NCBI RefSeq assembly: GCF_000706625.1
Contig: NZ_KL407334.1
Location: forward strand, 666,389 to 730,388
Direction of reading: 5' to 3'
DNA: 64,000 nt
Source of the DNA: Bartonella koehlerae C-29
GTDB taxonomy: Bacteria > Pseudomonadota > Alphaproteobacteria > Rhizobiales > Rhizobiaceae
In this document: positions 9,280 through 20,220 of the stretch, one piece after another
How the letters are laid out: every line of letters starts with the position of its first letter
Numbering within the stretch: position 1 is the stretch's first letter
Notes under the pieces: model-generated
Told to the model about the DNA's origin: nothing
Databases searched by the model: none
Seen by the model: the letters and a program-made list of their open reading frames with translations, nothing else
Made by a program: the position numbers and the translations under genes

Positions 9280-9532
9280 TATGAGTGATTTATCAAATTT
9301 GGTAAAAGCAACAGCGATAAACTTTATAAATTTTTCTACTTTTTACAGCAAAAATAACTGATTTAAAATGAAGATATATTTTATATCTCACTATTTTTGT
9401 CCTTTATAATCGTAGAGCTGAAGATTGAGAAAAAGTTGAAATGAAGAGTCGCACTTTCTCTCAGGTTTCGTTATAAAGGAACGTTTGTTTTTGAATGCTG
9501 GTTTTGTTTGACCGAATACGATGGAGAAAGTT

Positions 9533-10822
9533 ATGGCCAATGTAGTAGTTGTAGGGACGCAATGGGGCGATGAAGGCAAAGGTAAAATTGTAGATTGGTT
9601 GTCGGAGCGGGCAGATATCGTAGTCAGATATCAAGGTGGACACAATGCAGGCCATACATTAGTTGTTAATGGAGTTAATTATAAATTATCACTTTTACCA
9701 TCTGGTTTAGTACGTGGGAAGTTATCAATTATCGGTAATGGTGTTGTCGTTGACCCTCATCATTTTGTAGCAGAATTAAAAAAACTACGTGATCAAGGTG
9801 TAAAAATTGCACCGGAAATTTTGCGTATTGCTGAAAATGCTCCGTTGATTCTTTCTTTGCATCGCGATCTTGACGCAACTCGTGAAAGTGGTATGTCGGG
9901 TTTAAAAATTGGTACGACAAAGCGTGGTATTGGTCCGGCTTATGAGGATAAGGTGGGGCGTCGTGCTATCCGCGTGATGGATTTGGCGGAAGCTGATACG
10001 CTTATGGCTAAGATTGAACGACTTTTGCGACATCATAATGCTTTGCGTCGTGGGATGGGCGTTGCAGAAATTGATTCTCAAGCACTTTATGATGAGTTGA
10101 TGCAAGTAGCGGATGAAATTTTACCCTTTATGGATTGTACGTGGCGTCTTTTGGATGAAAGTTATCGGATGGGTAAGCACGTTCTTTTTGAAGGTGCGCA
10201 AGGTGCTTTATTAGATAATGATTTCGGGACTTATCCTTATGTGACGTCATCCAACACAGTTGCTGGGCAGGCGTGTACTGGCTCAGGTATGGGACCTAGT
10301 ACAATTCATTATGTTTTGGGTATTGCAAAAGCTTATACAACACGTGTTGGAGAAGGGCCATTTCCGACAGAGCAGGTAAATGATATTGGCGAATTTCTTA
10401 GAATACGTGGGCATGAATTTGGCGTTGTGACTGGTCGAAAACGTCGATGTGGCTGGTTTGATGCTGTCTTAGTCCGTCAGATGGTAACGATTTGTGGTGT
10501 TCAGGGTATAGCATTGACAAAGCTTGATGTTTTAGATGGTTTGGATGAAATTAAAGTCTGTATTGGTTATGAACTTGATGGGAAAAGAATTGATTATTTA
10601 CCCTCTTCTATGGGAGCACAATCCCGTGTAAAGCCTATTTACGAGACATTAGAAGGTTGGAAGAAAGCAACAGCGCATGCATTGAACTGGGAAGATTTAC
10701 CAGTAGAGGCTACCAAATATATACGCTATATTGAAGAATTGATCGGTACGCAGGTGGCTTTATTATCCACGAGTCCCGAGCGTGAAGATACTATCCTTAT
10801 TACGGATCCTTTCGCAAATTAA
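9533..10822 (+). CDS. purA: Adenylosuccinate synthetase
   Basis: PurA joins aspartate to IMP using GTP, the first committed step to AMP. With start at 9533 the protein is 429 residues, normal for the family. [11 protein letters not shown] (8-18) is the phosphate-binding loop with catalytic D13, and GGHNAGHT carries H41. [13 protein letters not shown] and the C-terminal STSPERED (GTP base recognition) are present. An in-frame ATG at 9521 exists, but GGAGAAAG lies just before 9533 and the family begins MANVVVVG, so 9533 is preferred. It stands alone with about 230 bases to the next gene. Confidence 0.98.
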   Translation: MANVVVVGTQWGDEGKGKIVDWLSERADIVVRYQGGHNAGHTLVVNGVNYKLSLLPSGLVRGKLSIIGNGVVVDPHHFVAELKKLRDQGVKIAPEILRIAENAPLILSLHRDLDATRESGMSGLKIGTTKRGIGPAYEDKVGRRAIRVMDLAEADTLMAKIERLLRHHNALRRGMGVAEIDSQALYDELMQVADEILPFMDCTWRLLDESYRMGKHVLFEGAQGALLDNDFGTYPYVTSSNTVAGQACTGSGMGPSTIHYVLGIAKAYTTRVGEGPFPTEQVNDIGEFLRIRGHEFGVVTGRKRRCGWFDAVLVRQMVTICGVQGIALTKLDVLDGLDEIKVCIGYELDGKRIDYLPSSMGAQSRVKPIYETLEGWKKATAHALNWEDLPVEATKYIRYIEELIGTQVALLSTSPEREDTILITDPFAN

Positions 10823-11063
10823 TCATTATTTTTAGATTTCCATTTAGGTTTTCGGTTTGTTTTTGTGTTTTTCTAAGAAGAGAGAATTAAGAATGAAGGA
10901 GAGAAAACCACAAAAGAGCATTGTTTATTCTTTATATTCATTTTAAACTATTCGGATAGTTATATCAATATAAGTGATCATCAATTTAGACGGTTAAAAT
11001 AAAAGTGTTTTTGGCTTTACGGCTGGGATTTCTTTTCTCAGTTTGAGGGAAATTATAGAGCAT

Positions 11064-12383
11064 ATGGTAGATTTCGTTGGAATCTTAAAAAAGGCAATCA
11101 ATGTGCAAAGTAACGTTACACCACAATTGCGTAAGCGGATTTATAAGCGAGCTATCGAAACACTAGAACACCAATTTGTAGTAAGGACAATACCACAAGC
11201 AATAGAAGATAAGCAAAGAAAGATTTTACAAAGTGCTATTGCAACTGTTGAAGCAGAATATTTAGCGGTTGAAAAGGAATTGCTTTCTTCAGTTATTGGG
11301 TGGAATCTTAGAGGTGTAGCTGAAGCTGATAAACACACACAAACCTCTATATTGGCACGAGGTCATGAGTCTTCCGCTTCAGATGTATCAGATGCAGAGC
11401 CTGTCAATATGGAAGCTTGTTTGGCTTCTCAGCATACTGACAACAATACGTTAAGGAGTGCTCCTTTAGCTTCTCCTTCGCAAGGAGATGATCCGCACAT
11501 TGTTTCGTATATTTTTTCTCAAGCTGTGCGTCGTGCTAATAGGTCATCGATGAAAAGGCGTATTGTAATAAGCACTGCTTTTGTTACGGGTTTTTTCACT
11601 TTAGTGATCGGTATTTGTTTTGTGGGTGGACGTGTATTTGTATTAAATGATTATCAGTTGTCTGGGGGAAATGTTCAAGCTTCTCATGTGTTACCGCAGG
11701 CACTTTCGGTCAAAAGGAAGCTAACGCAACGCTTATTAGAAGACGGGAGTGAAGTTGATACCGGTTTAGATCAAACGGCAGATTCTTCAAATGAAGAAGG
11801 AATCTCAACAGCTATTTCTAGCAATTTACAGTTAGTGGAACAGTTCGGTGAAGCTGTTTTTTATCAAGCACGTACGGATTATGATGCAGAAAAAGTAGCA
11901 ACAGGGAGCGCACGTTGGACGCTTATAAAGGAATCTCGCGTGAAGGGAGCTCCAGAAGAATCGGCTATACAAGGTGATATAACAATTCCAGATAAAGGGT
12001 TATCATTACGGTTAATTTTACGTCGTAATACTGACGCGTCTTTTCCTGCTGCGTATATTATGGACCTTATTTTTATTCTTTCTGATAAATTTTCAGGCCA
12101 AGCTATAAGTAATGTTCAAGCATTAACTTTTAAAGCAAGTGAACAGTCCGTTGGGAAGGCTTTAACAAGCACTGTTACTGCGAAGATTGATGATGATTTT
12201 TTTCTTGTTGTTTTGAGCGGCAAACATCCATTTCTGAACCGAAATTTACAATTGATGCGGGAATTAGATTGGATGCGTTTGGTACTGACTGATAAAAACG
12301 GGCGTACAAACGAATTAACCTTCGCAAAAGGACCAATAGGTGAGTCTATTTTTAATAAGGTTATTGGAAAATGGCTTGAGTAA
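11064..12383 (+). CDS. Conserved single-pass membrane protein between purA and rpoH
   Basis: The protein of about 439 residues has no function I recognise. The N-terminal 160 residues are polar, start with an amphipathic stretch (VDFVGILKKAINVQSN, LRKRIYKRAIETLE) and are probably cytoplasmic. One membrane segment lies near 165-190 (IVISTAFVTGFFTLVIGICF), and the C-terminal 240 residues are likely periplasmic, with a domain rich in beta strands (LRLILRRNTDASFPAAY, KIDDDFFLVVLSGK). I recall the same type of gene between purA and rpoH in other Rhizobiales. A TTG at 11043 could also start it, but ATG 11064 with AGAG before it is as good. It ends before a shared terminator facing rpoH. Confidence 0.85.
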   Translation: MVDFVGILKKAINVQSNVTPQLRKRIYKRAIETLEHQFVVRTIPQAIEDKQRKILQSAIATVEAEYLAVEKELLSSVIGWNLRGVAEADKHTQTSILARGHESSASDVSDAEPVNMEACLASQHTDNNTLRSAPLASPSQGDDPHIVSYIFSQAVRRANRSSMKRRIVISTAFVTGFFTLVIGICFVGGRVFVLNDYQLSGGNVQASHVLPQALSVKRKLTQRLLEDGSEVDTGLDQTADSSNEEGISTAISSNLQLVEQFGEAVFYQARTDYDAEKVATGSARWTLIKESRVKGAPEESAIQGDITIPDKGLSLRLILRRNTDASFPAAYIMDLIFILSDKFSGQAISNVQALTFKASEQSVGKALTSTVTAKIDDDFFLVVLSGKHPFLNRNLQLMRELDWMRLVLTDKNGRTNELTFAKGPIGESIFNKVIGKWLE

Positions 12384-12491
12384 CCAAAACAGCTAACAGT
12401 TCTTGGTAAGAAATAAACTCTCAATGTAGGTGATAGGAAAAGCTCTAAATAAAATTTTCATCACAAGAATTGTTCGGCAATTTAATGTAAA

Positions 12492-12523
12492 GACAAAGAG
12501 AAAACTTTTACTGGCTCTTTGTC
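12492..12523. terminator. Bidirectional terminator between membrane protein gene and rpoH
   Basis: A perfect 9-bp stem, GACAAAGAG and CTCTTTGTC, with a 14-base loop, lies between two converging genes. A short T-rich stretch follows on the plus side and an A-rich one precedes. Confidence 0.65.
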
Positions 12524-12570
12524 ATTTTAAAATGCGCAAAAATTGGAATCTACACTGAGCTTTGAGAGCT

Positions 12571-13455
12571 TTACACTTGATTTTGGGATAAAGCAGAAGC
12601 TTTAATAGAGCTTTGTACTTTTTCAAATGCACGCATTTCAATTTGTCTGACACGTTCCCGACTGATATTAAATTCAGCTGAGAGTTCTTCTAATGTCAGT
12701 GGTATATCGCTTAAACGACGTGCTTTGAAGATACGTTTTTCGCGTTCATTTAAATTATCCAAAGCGTTTGTTAGCATGGAACGACGATTTTCCAATTCAT
12801 TTTGTTCGATTAAAGCTTGTTCCTGATTGTTGGAGTCATCCACCAGCCAATCCTGCCATTCGCTATTTTCACCTTCTTTTATTCGAAGCGGTGCATTGAG
12901 TGAAGTATCACCACCAAGCCGACGGTTCATTGAGACAACTTCATCTTCAGTGACATTTAATTGGGTTGCAATTTCTTTTACTTGCTCTGCGTTAAGATCA
13001 CCATTGTCGAGTACTTGAAGTCTACTTTTTAACTTACGAAGGTTGAAAAACAAGCGTTTTTGATTAGCAGTTGTTCCCATTTTTACCAAACTCCAAGACC
13101 GCAATACATATTCCTGAATTGATGCTTTAATCCACCATATTGCATAGGTTGCAAGACGGAAACCGCGTTCCGGTTCGAAACGCTTAACGGCCTTCATAAG
13201 TCCAACATTACCCTCCGAAATGACTTCCCCAATGGGGAGTCCATAGCTACGATATCCCACTGCGATTTTGGCTACGAGGCGCAAGTGACTGGTTACCAAT
13301 TTATGCGCGGCTTTTAGATCATTATACTTACGATAACGCTGAGCCAACATGTACTCTTCTTGTGGCTCAAGCATTGGAAAACGCCGTACTTCTTCCAGGT
13401 AACGATTCAATCCTCCATCACCTATTGTTACTGATAGCAGATTCATATGGGCCAT
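12571..13455 (-). CDS. rpoH: Heat-shock sigma factor sigma-32
   Basis: RpoH directs RNA polymerase to heat-shock and stress promoters. The 294 residues hold region 1.2 (EEYMLAQRYR), region 2 (HLRLVAKIA through FRLATYAIWWIKASIQEY), the RpoH box QKRLFFNLR at 132-140 that marks sigma-32 and its control by chaperones and FtsH, and region 4 with the helix-turn-helix LEELSAEFNISRERVRQIE. ATG at 13455 is preceded by a strong GGAGG. Rhizobiales often have two rpoH genes; only one is in this window. It follows rluD in the same direction with a 145-base gap. Confidence 0.97.
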   Translation of the reverse strand: MAHMNLLSVTIGDGGLNRYLEEVRRFPMLEPQEEYMLAQRYRKYNDLKAAHKLVTSHLRLVAKIAVGYRSYGLPIGEVISEGNVGLMKAVKRFEPERGFRLATYAIWWIKASIQEYVLRSWSLVKMGTTANQKRLFFNLRKLKSRLQVLDNGDLNAEQVKEIATQLNVTEDEVVSMNRRLGGDTSLNAPLRIKEGENSEWQDWLVDDSNNQEQALIEQNELENRRSMLTNALDNLNEREKRIFKARRLSDIPLTLEELSAEFNISRERVRQIEMRAFEKVQSSIKASALSQNQV

Positions 13456-13600
13456 ATAGCACCCTCCTTTTGCATGAATTCCCTAATAAGGCAAATTCGA
13501 TTTCTAGATATAAACACCTCTACAAGCTTACCATAACATAATTTTCAATTTTGTTCAAAAAGAGATATTTTATTGTGAAACCATGAGAGAGCTAAAAGTT

Positions 13601-14605
13601 TCAATTTATTTTTTTTAAATGCTTGATAAGTTCAGCCATATCTTGAGGAAGCGGTGAAGAAAAAGACATAATTTTATCTATAACAGGATGTTCAAAGGTA
13701 ATACTGGTTGCATGGAGAGCTTGTCGGTTGAATTGATCGATTGCATTTTTAATGATAGGATTAAGCGTATTTGATTTTGTTTTAAAAGCGTTGCCATAAA
13801 CAGTATCACCTATGAGCGGATGTCCGATATGAGCCATATGAACACGGATCTGGTGAGTCCGTCCAGTTTCCAGGCGACATTCCAGAAGACTGGCAAAAGG
13901 TATTTTATCTGCATGGGTTCCATATTTTTCTAGAAGAGAAAAGTGTGTAACAGCATGACGAGCATGAAGATATTGGTTATGGATGACAGTCTGCTTTGTT
14001 CGATTGTACGGAGAACGGCCAAGGGATGCATTAATTGTCCAAACATTACGGTCGGGGAATCCCCAAATCAAGGCATGGTAGCGTCGATCTAATGCACTAG
14101 TACGTCCATGGTCAGAAAATTGTGCACTGAGGTTTTTATGAGCAAGGTCATTTTTGGCGACAATCATGACTCCACTTGTATTTTTATCGAGACGATGCAC
14201 AATGCCAGGACGCTTAACACCGCTGATACCAGACAAACTCTTACCACAGTGATGGATAAGGGCGTTAACTAGTGTTCCGGTCCAATTACCATTGCCGGGA
14301 TGAACAACGAGACCAGCAGGTTTATTGATAACAATGACATGATCATCTTCAAAAAGAATATCCAATGCAATAGCTTCACCACTAGGTTCTGCATCACGAA
14401 GAGCAGGCATTATCAATTCGATGATTTGATTGGGTTTTAATTTTGTTTTCGGCTTCTTTATGAGTTGACCATCAACTTTAAGATAGCCTCCACGGATGAG
14501 GGCTTGTAGACGTGAACGTGACAACACATTGTTATATTGTTTAGCAAGCCACTGATCGAGTCGTTGCCCAAGAGCATTATCATCCGTTATTCGTTGTGTT
14601 ACCAT
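13601..14605 (-). CDS. rluD: Ribosomal large subunit pseudouridine synthase, RluD family
   Basis: This enzyme isomerises uridine to pseudouridine in 23S rRNA. The 334 residues comprise an N-terminal S4 RNA-binding domain (about 12-75, LDQWLAKQYNNVLSRSRLQ) and the RluA/RluC/RluD catalytic domain with the signature GIVHRLDKNTSGVMIVAK, catalytic D140, plus LETGRTHQIRVHMAHIGHPL. S4 plus this motif fits RluD or RluC; chromosomal position beside rpoH favours RluD. AGGAATTGT precedes the ATG. Exact target uridines cannot be read from sequence. Confidence 0.92.
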   Translation of the reverse strand: MVTQRITDDNALGQRLDQWLAKQYNNVLSRSRLQALIRGGYLKVDGQLIKKPKTKLKPNQIIELIMPALRDAEPSGEAIALDILFEDDHVIVINKPAGLVVHPGNGNWTGTLVNALIHHCGKSLSGISGVKRPGIVHRLDKNTSGVMIVAKNDLAHKNLSAQFSDHGRTSALDRRYHALIWGFPDRNVWTINASLGRSPYNRTKQTVIHNQYLHARHAVTHFSLLEKYGTHADKIPFASLLECRLETGRTHQIRVHMAHIGHPLIGDTVYGNAFKTKSNTLNPIIKNAIDQFNRQALHATSITFEHPVIDKIMSFSSPLPQDMAELIKHLKKIN

Positions 14606-14637
14606 ACAATTCCTATTAAGTTTTTCATAAGATCCTT

Positions 14638-16071
14638 TTACCAGTATGAAATTGCTTTGGTATCGAGAAATTCTTTAATTCCCCAGAGCCCTCCTTCACG
14701 AGCACGCCCAGAAAATTTTACGCCTCCAAAGTAACTTCCACTTGGTAATCCATGTCCGTTTACTTCTACCATACCAGAGCGTACTTGTGCGGCGATACGA
14801 CGGCATTTGCTAAGATCTTGCGATTGTATATAGTTTGTAAGACCATATTCCGTATTATTGGCCAAAGTAATGGCTTCATCTTCTGTATTAAAAGGAAGAA
14901 TAGAGAGGACTGGACCAAAGATTTCTTCTCGAAAAATGCGCATATTAGGTTTTACATCAGAAAAAACTGTTGGGCGAACATAATAACCACGCTCCATTCC
15001 CATTGGTAAACCAGTTCCACCTGCAACAAGAGTTGCACCTTCATCAATTCCAGATTGGATAAGACATTGGATTTTATCGTATTGTTGTTTTGAAACTACC
15101 GGACCAATATGGTTTCCTCTTTGGTATGCTGGTCCCACCCTTGTTTTTTCGGCGACATCTTTAGCTATTTTCACGGCCTTGTCGTAAATAGCTCGTTCCA
15201 CAAGCATACGTGTTGGTGCATTACAGCTTTGTCCACTATTACAAAAGCATTGTTTTACACCCCGTTGAATAGCATCTGAGTCGGCATCAGAAAATATGAT
15301 GTTTGCTCCTTTTCCTCCAAGCTCTAAACTGACACGTTTTAAAGTATTGCTAGCATTTTTAGAAATATCTTTTCCTGCTCTGGTTGATCCAGTAAAGCTG
15401 ATCATTTCTATATCTGGATGAGCAGAGAGGTAAGAGCCGACATTAGCACCATCTCCATTAATTAAATTAAAAACACCAGCAGGTAAAGCGGTTTCATCTA
15501 AAATTTCAGCAAAGAGCATAGCAGAAAGAGGAGCAATTTCAGAGGGTTTTAACACCATAGTACAACCAGCCAACAAAGCAGGGATAACTTTAAGAGTCAC
15601 TTGGTTCATAGGCCAATTCCATGGAGTAATCAATCCTACGACACCGATAGGATCATAATGAAGAATTGCTTGTTGATTTCCTTCTATTAAGACATCTTGG
15701 AATGCAAATTCTTTGTAAGCTTTTATAAAGTTACGAATATGGAAACTTCCTCTAGCGGTTTGTGCATTAAGTGCCATATCAATAGGTGCTCCCATTTCCA
15801 TTGAAATAGCTTTTGCCATATCACCTGAGCGTTTTTCATAAATCTTTAAAATTTTTTCAACGAATCCAAGACGTTCATGAGGTGAGGTTGGTTTCCAGGT
15901 TTGAAAAGCTTTTTTAGCAGCATTAATTGCTTTATCTGCATCTTTTATGCTACCAAGACTAATGACAGCACAAGGCTCTTCTGTTGAAGGGTCAATGACA
16001 TGTAAATCATGAGGAGTGCTTGGGTCATCCCATAAACCATTTATATAAAATTTCCGCTTATTCAACATGAT
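14638..16071 (-). CDS. NAD(P)-dependent aldehyde dehydrogenase
   Basis: This oxidises an aldehyde to the carboxylic acid; the substrate cannot be told from sequence. With start at 16071 it is 477 residues. N151 in TPWNWPMN stabilises the intermediate, K174 in KPSEIAP binds coenzyme, FTGSTRAGK is the coenzyme loop, E249 in LELGGKG is the base and C282 in GQSCNAPTR the nucleophile. All catalytic residues are intact. An upstream in-frame extension exists, but AATAGGGA lies 7 bases before ATG 16071 and the family starts here (KFYINGLW). It is separated from rluD by about 30 bases and may be co-transcribed. Confidence 0.9.
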   Translation of the reverse strand: MMLNKRKFYINGLWDDPSTPHDLHVIDPSTEEPCAVISLGSIKDADKAINAAKKAFQTWKPTSPHERLGFVEKILKIYEKRSGDMAKAISMEMGAPIDMALNAQTARGSFHIRNFIKAYKEFAFQDVLIEGNQQAILHYDPIGVVGLITPWNWPMNQVTLKVIPALLAGCTMVLKPSEIAPLSAMLFAEILDETALPAGVFNLINGDGANVGSYLSAHPDIEMISFTGSTRAGKDISKNASNTLKRVSLELGGKGANIIFSDADSDAIQRGVKQCFCNSGQSCNAPTRMLVERAIYDKAVKIAKDVAEKTRVGPAYQRGNHIGPVVSKQQYDKIQCLIQSGIDEGATLVAGGTGLPMGMERGYYVRPTVFSDVKPNMRIFREEIFGPVLSILPFNTEDEAITLANNTEYGLTNYIQSQDLSKCRRIAAQVRSGMVEVNGHGLPSGSYFGGVKFSGRAREGGLWGIKEFLDTKAISYW

Positions 16072-16501
16072 ACATTCCCTATTTTTTCTATTATTGAAAT
16101 TTCCTCTTATTTGAGACTTTTTTAACAAGAATAACAAGGGTAATCTTATCAAGGCTACAGAAAATAGACTATTTTATCATAACAAGGCTGAAGAGTTAAA
16201 TAAAGTACCAATCATAATAACTCTTTGTGTTAAAAGAGAACAAAAAGAAATAATGAGCGATTTTTCTGTAATTTTTTGTAACATAATTTTCTTTAAAATC
16301 AATTTCTTAAAGATAGATAAGAGCATAAATTTTGCAACTGAGGCAGTCAATGTTGAGGAATCTTCATTGAGAGGAATTAGAGCCTTCTTTTTTGGTCAGA
16401 AAGTGATCGTTAGCAAAAAGTTATTAACCTTCATACTATAGTCTCTATGCATTCTTTTTGAAGAGGTAATTGTTCTTATTTCTATAAGTTTGTTGGGTAT
16501 C
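16072..16501. other. Divergent intergenic region, no gene seen
   Basis: The region lies between divergently transcribed aldehyde dehydrogenase and ftsK genes and must carry both promoters. A 62-codon frame at 16253-16441 has no ribosome site or recognisable motif and I do not support it. Confidence 0.5.
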
Positions 16502-19027
16502 ATGCATAATTCGAAAAAAAAATCCATTTCTACGCCTTCTTTATCTAATAAAAGTACACAAGGTGTATCAGAAAAAATTACACCTTCTAAGATTGCTGAA
16601 ATATTTCCTTATCCGGAAGTATGGAAAAAGGCATTTACACTCGGACAGAATGTACGTTTTACGCGAACACCAGAAGTTGAGATTTTACGTCGTCGCATAG
16701 AAACTGACCCCATTTTTGCAAAACAGTTTAAAGTTTTCGCGAAGCAAGAGCAAGAAAATCTTATAAAAGTGATACACTATAATAAGAAAACAACAAATAT
16801 TCCATCGATCAAAAAGGTGATGAATTCTCGATCGATAGAGAATAAAGCATCAATTTGTCATTCAACTTTTTTGAAGCAGTTGTCACGGCAAACCGTTCCT
16901 ATGACGCTTGAGGAGGATGCAGGGAATCATAAATTACAAGTAGAAAATACAGTGCAAAAAACACAGCCCATTTTTTATCTTTCTAATGATGCATTTTTTG
17001 AGTGTGAAGCTTTTATGTTAGAACAGGTTGACACTAAAATTTTAGAAAAAAAAAACACACCGATTGATTTTACAAGTGATAAGGTTGTGTTGAATACAGA
17101 TACTACCTTTGATGAGTCAATTACTGCTTTTTATCGTGTTCTTGAATACCGTTTTCCACAATTTTATAATGCCATTACATCGCAATTTTCAGAGGAGAAG
17201 AATCAGGGAATTGAAAAAACTTCTGATTTAATGCATGCAAAAAATGATACTGTTAAAGAGGTTCAAAAGTGTCATTCTGAAATGATTGTTGAAGATTCTG
17301 CTCATACGTTAAGCGATACAAGCGCGACTAATGAGCTCCAAAATAGCAACAATATTGGCAGTTGTATAAAAGAAAGCGTAGAGAAGAATTCAGAAGATTT
17401 CTCTATCATGAAAACAAAAAGAAAAGCATTGCGATCCGTTAGCACATCATTAAGCAGCTATGATTCTGTGTTTATGTCAAATACTCAATCTCTTAACTAT
17501 GGCAATTATGAATTTCCGCCCATTGATTTATTACAGGAGCCTGTTTTTCATGAAGGTACGGTGATTCCGCAGGAAATATTGGAACGCGGTGCTGGACTTT
17601 TGGAAAGTGTTTTGGAAGATTTTGGAATTAAGGGTGAAATTATCCATGTTCATCCAGGGCCAGTGGTGACAATGTACGAATTTGAGCCTGCAGCTGGAGT
17701 AAAATCATCACGGGTCATCAATCTTTCTGATGATATTGCTCGTTCTATGTCTGCTATTTCTACACGTGTTGCTGTGATTCCTGGACGCAATGTAATTGGC
17801 ATTGAGTTACCCAATATGGTTCGTGAAACCGTTTATTTGCGGGAATTAATTCAATCAAATTCTTTTCGTGAAAGCCAATTTAAATTAGCGCTTGCTTTGG
17901 GGAAAGGGATTAATGGGGAGCCTGTCATTGCAGAATTAGCGAAAATGCCTCATTTGTTGGTTGCGGGAACAACAGGATCTGGCAAGTCTGTTGCGATTAA
18001 TACAATGATTTTGTCGATTCTTTATCGAATGACACCAAAGCAGTGCCGTTTGATTATGGTTGATCCTAAAATGTTAGAACTATCTGTCTATGACGGCATC
18101 CCACATCTTTTAACACCTGTTGTAACGGATCCAAAGAAAGCGGTAACAGCTTTAAAATGGGCTGTTCGTGAAATGGAAGAACGTTACCGCAAAATGGCTA
18201 AGTTAGGTGTACGTAATATTGATAGTTTTAATGCACGCGTTGCACTTGCGGCACAAAAAGGCGAAACGATTATGTGTACTGTACAGTTGGGTTTTGATAA
18301 AGAAAGTGGGGAAATGCTTTATCATGAAGAAGCAATGGATCTAACACAGCTTCCTTATATCGTTGTGATTGTTGATGAAATGGCCGACCTTATGATGGTA
18401 GCAGGTAAAGAAATAGAGAATGCTATTCAGCGCTTGGCACAAATGGCGCGTGCAGCAGGTATTCACCTTATTATGGCAACACAACGTCCTTCGGTTGATG
18501 TTATCACGGGCACGATTAAGGCGAATTTTCCTACCCGTATTTCTTTTCAGGTAACATCAAAAATTGACAGTCGTACAATCTTGGGAGAACAAGGTGCGGA
18601 AACGCTTTTAGGCCAGGGAGATATGCTTCATATGGTTAGTGGTGGGCGCATTGTGCGTGTTCATGGGCCTTTTGTTTCTGACGAAGAAGTTGAAGCGATT
18701 GTTGCACATCTTAAAATGCAAGGAAAGCCTGATTATTTAGCAACAATAACGGATAGTGAAGACGATAATAAAGAGGGAGAGATAGCTGATTCAGTTGCGG
18801 AAGTTCCTACGGTAGAAAATTTTGGTGAGGATGGAGAAGAACTTTATATGCAAGCTGTAAAGATTGTTATGCGTGATAAAAAATGTTCGACATCTTATAT
18901 TCAACGCCGACTTGCAATTGGTTATAACAAGGCAGCTTCTCTCGTGGAGCGTATGGAAGAAAAAGGCATTGTTGGAGCCGCTAATCATGTTGGAAAACGT
19001 GAGATTCTCATTAATGATTTACAATAA
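16502..19027 (+). CDS. ftsK: FtsK/SpoIIIE-type DNA translocase lacking membrane segments
   Basis: FtsK motors pump DNA toward the division site and trigger dimer resolution. Of 841 residues, the first 340 are polar and variable with no hydrophobic stretch. Then come the alpha and beta motor domains, with Walker A GTTGSGKS (489-496), Walker [14 protein letters not shown] and sensor [13 protein letters not shown]. The C-terminal gamma winged helix ([20 protein letters not shown]) reads KOPS sites. Canonical FtsK has four N-terminal membrane helices, so this is the soluble type, or the second paralogue; another gene may serve division. TTG 16490 is an alternative start, but ATG 16502 is preferred. 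The conserved [18 protein letters not shown] near 40-60 is a Rhizobiales feature. Confidence 0.92.
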   Translation: MHNSKKKSISTPSLSNKSTQGVSEKITPSKIAEIFPYPEVWKKAFTLGQNVRFTRTPEVEILRRRIETDPIFAKQFKVFAKQEQENLIKVIHYNKKTTNIPSIKKVMNSRSIENKASICHSTFLKQLSRQTVPMTLEEDAGNHKLQVENTVQKTQPIFYLSNDAFFECEAFMLEQVDTKILEKKNTPIDFTSDKVVLNTDTTFDESITAFYRVLEYRFPQFYNAITSQFSEEKNQGIEKTSDLMHAKNDTVKEVQKCHSEMIVEDSAHTLSDTSATNELQNSNNIGSCIKESVEKNSEDFSIMKTKRKALRSVSTSLSSYDSVFMSNTQSLNYGNYEFPPIDLLQEPVFHEGTVIPQEILERGAGLLESVLEDFGIKGEIIHVHPGPVVTMYEFEPAAGVKSSRVINLSDDIARSMSAISTRVAVIPGRNVIGIELPNMVRETVYLRELIQSNSFRESQFKLALALGKGINGEPVIAELAKMPHLLVAGTTGSGKSVAINTMILSILYRMTPKQCRLIMVDPKMLELSVYDGIPHLLTPVVTDPKKAVTALKWAVREMEERYRKMAKLGVRNIDSFNARVALAAQKGETIMCTVQLGFDKESGEMLYHEEAMDLTQLPYIVVIVDEMADLMMVAGKEIENAIQRLAQMARAAGIHLIMATQRPSVDVITGTIKANFPTRISFQVTSKIDSRTILGEQGAETLLGQGDMLHMVSGGRIVRVHGPFVSDEEVEAIVAHLKMQGKPDYLATITDSEDDNKEGEIADSVAEVPTVENFGEDGEELYMQAVKIVMRDKKCSTSYIQRRLAIGYNKAASLVERMEEKGIVGAANHVGKREILINDLQ

Positions 19028-19492
19028 TAAGTAAGGAAATTTTAAAGATAAATGACTGAAAAATATTGAATATTCGTTATTTTAAGAGTTGATGCTTGGT
19101 TTATTTTACGGGCACGCGTGTTGTTATGTGATCATTTTTTTACTGTGAAAGATTAAAGAGACAATACATTGATTTATAACGATAATTTATTGTTTTGCAT
19201 GTTGAATGAGAATTCTAAATATCTAAGTTTCTCTCATTTCAAACCTGTTTTGATTGCTTCAATATAAGAGTGGTTGAAATGAAAGAATCTTATGATATTA
19301 AGGTTTCTAATCCATATTATAAAACAATGAATTATCATTATAAATCAGTGCATTGCATCAGGTTGTAGAAATATTCTTTGGTCAAAGAATGTAGCAGCGT
19401 ATTTTTTGTTTTTTCTTTTGTGGTTGCTATGATTGAAGAATGGTCTTTTTTTGATCAAGTGGTGCACGACAAAATATTAGAGTGCTCAATGT
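19028..19492. other. AT-rich intergenic region, no gene seen
   Basis: It lies between ftsK and the kinase relic. I see no frame with coding character and no RNA gene. It probably includes decayed upstream sequence of the kinase gene. Confidence 0.4.
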
Positions 19493-20109
19493 GTAGGTTC
19501 TGTTGCGTTAGGTGGTTTGAAGCGCTATACTGAACTTTTTATAATATCTATTGATGTTATTGATGGCAAAGTGCTTTTGCTGGAATCTTTCGGAGAAGAA
19601 GATATTTCTCTTATGGCTGGTTTGGATGATGCAACCGTGTCCGTTGCCGTGATTGATGAAAATGCAACGGTGTGATGGGCTTCTTCTCATTTTTGTTTTG
19701 TTGATGAAATGGTCAAAATTCTGCTACAGACCACTGATAGTGAGATATCAGTCAAAGCCATTTTATTTAGAGGAGATGTCCGTACTATAAATTGGCATTA
19801 TTCTCTTGGAAGGAAAATCAGTAATTTAAAGGGTTTTATGCGTGTTTTTAAAGGCGGAGATGTTTAAGTATAACAAGACCTTATCGTGTTATGCCAGAGC
19901 TTTTGTCACGATGTTTTCCCTGAGAAATGGGTAAAAGTGGCCGTTTTTTGATATATCAAAAGAGTTAGCTGAAGTTGTTAAGTCTCTATTTTCATCTATT
20001 TTAGGATCTCTTTTGTATGAACTTACTAATCAATTTCATGAGGAGCGGTAGCGTATGTTCAGCGATTTTCATTGAGGTGGTTATGTCTTGGAGTTAACAA
20101 ATTGTTTAA
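19493..20109 (+). pseudogene. Decayed N-terminal half of sensor histidine kinase
   Basis: The frame from 19493 reads VGSVALGGLKRYTELFIISI, VIDGKVLLLESFGEED and VAVIDENATV, one TGA stop at 19672, then WASSHFCFVDEMVKILLQ and ILFRGDVRTINWHY to a stop at 19865. A second frame from 19935 continues KWPFFDISKELAEVVKSLF. The third frame, open from 20110, runs into the kinase at 20221. VAVIDENATVWAS resembles a PAS-type sensor start. Three frames in succession without intergenic character suggest one long ancestral gene broken by at least two frameshifts and stops. Confidence 0.55.
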
Positions 20110-20220
20110 GGGAGTGTTGATAGTTGTTTAGAATGGCTTTATGTTAAACCCTCCACTTTGCCAATTTTAAATACCAAACGCAACATTTCAAAGGGAGGGT
20201 ATGATTTTTGTGTTTTGAAC

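Noticed and set aside
8967-9311. 114-codon minus-strand ORF across the serC end
   Set aside because: It overlaps serC, has no ribosome site and shows the composition of an antisense shadow.
16253-16441. 62-codon ORF between aldehyde dehydrogenase and ftsK
   Set aside because: It has low-complexity AT-rich sequence, no ribosome site and no recognised motif.
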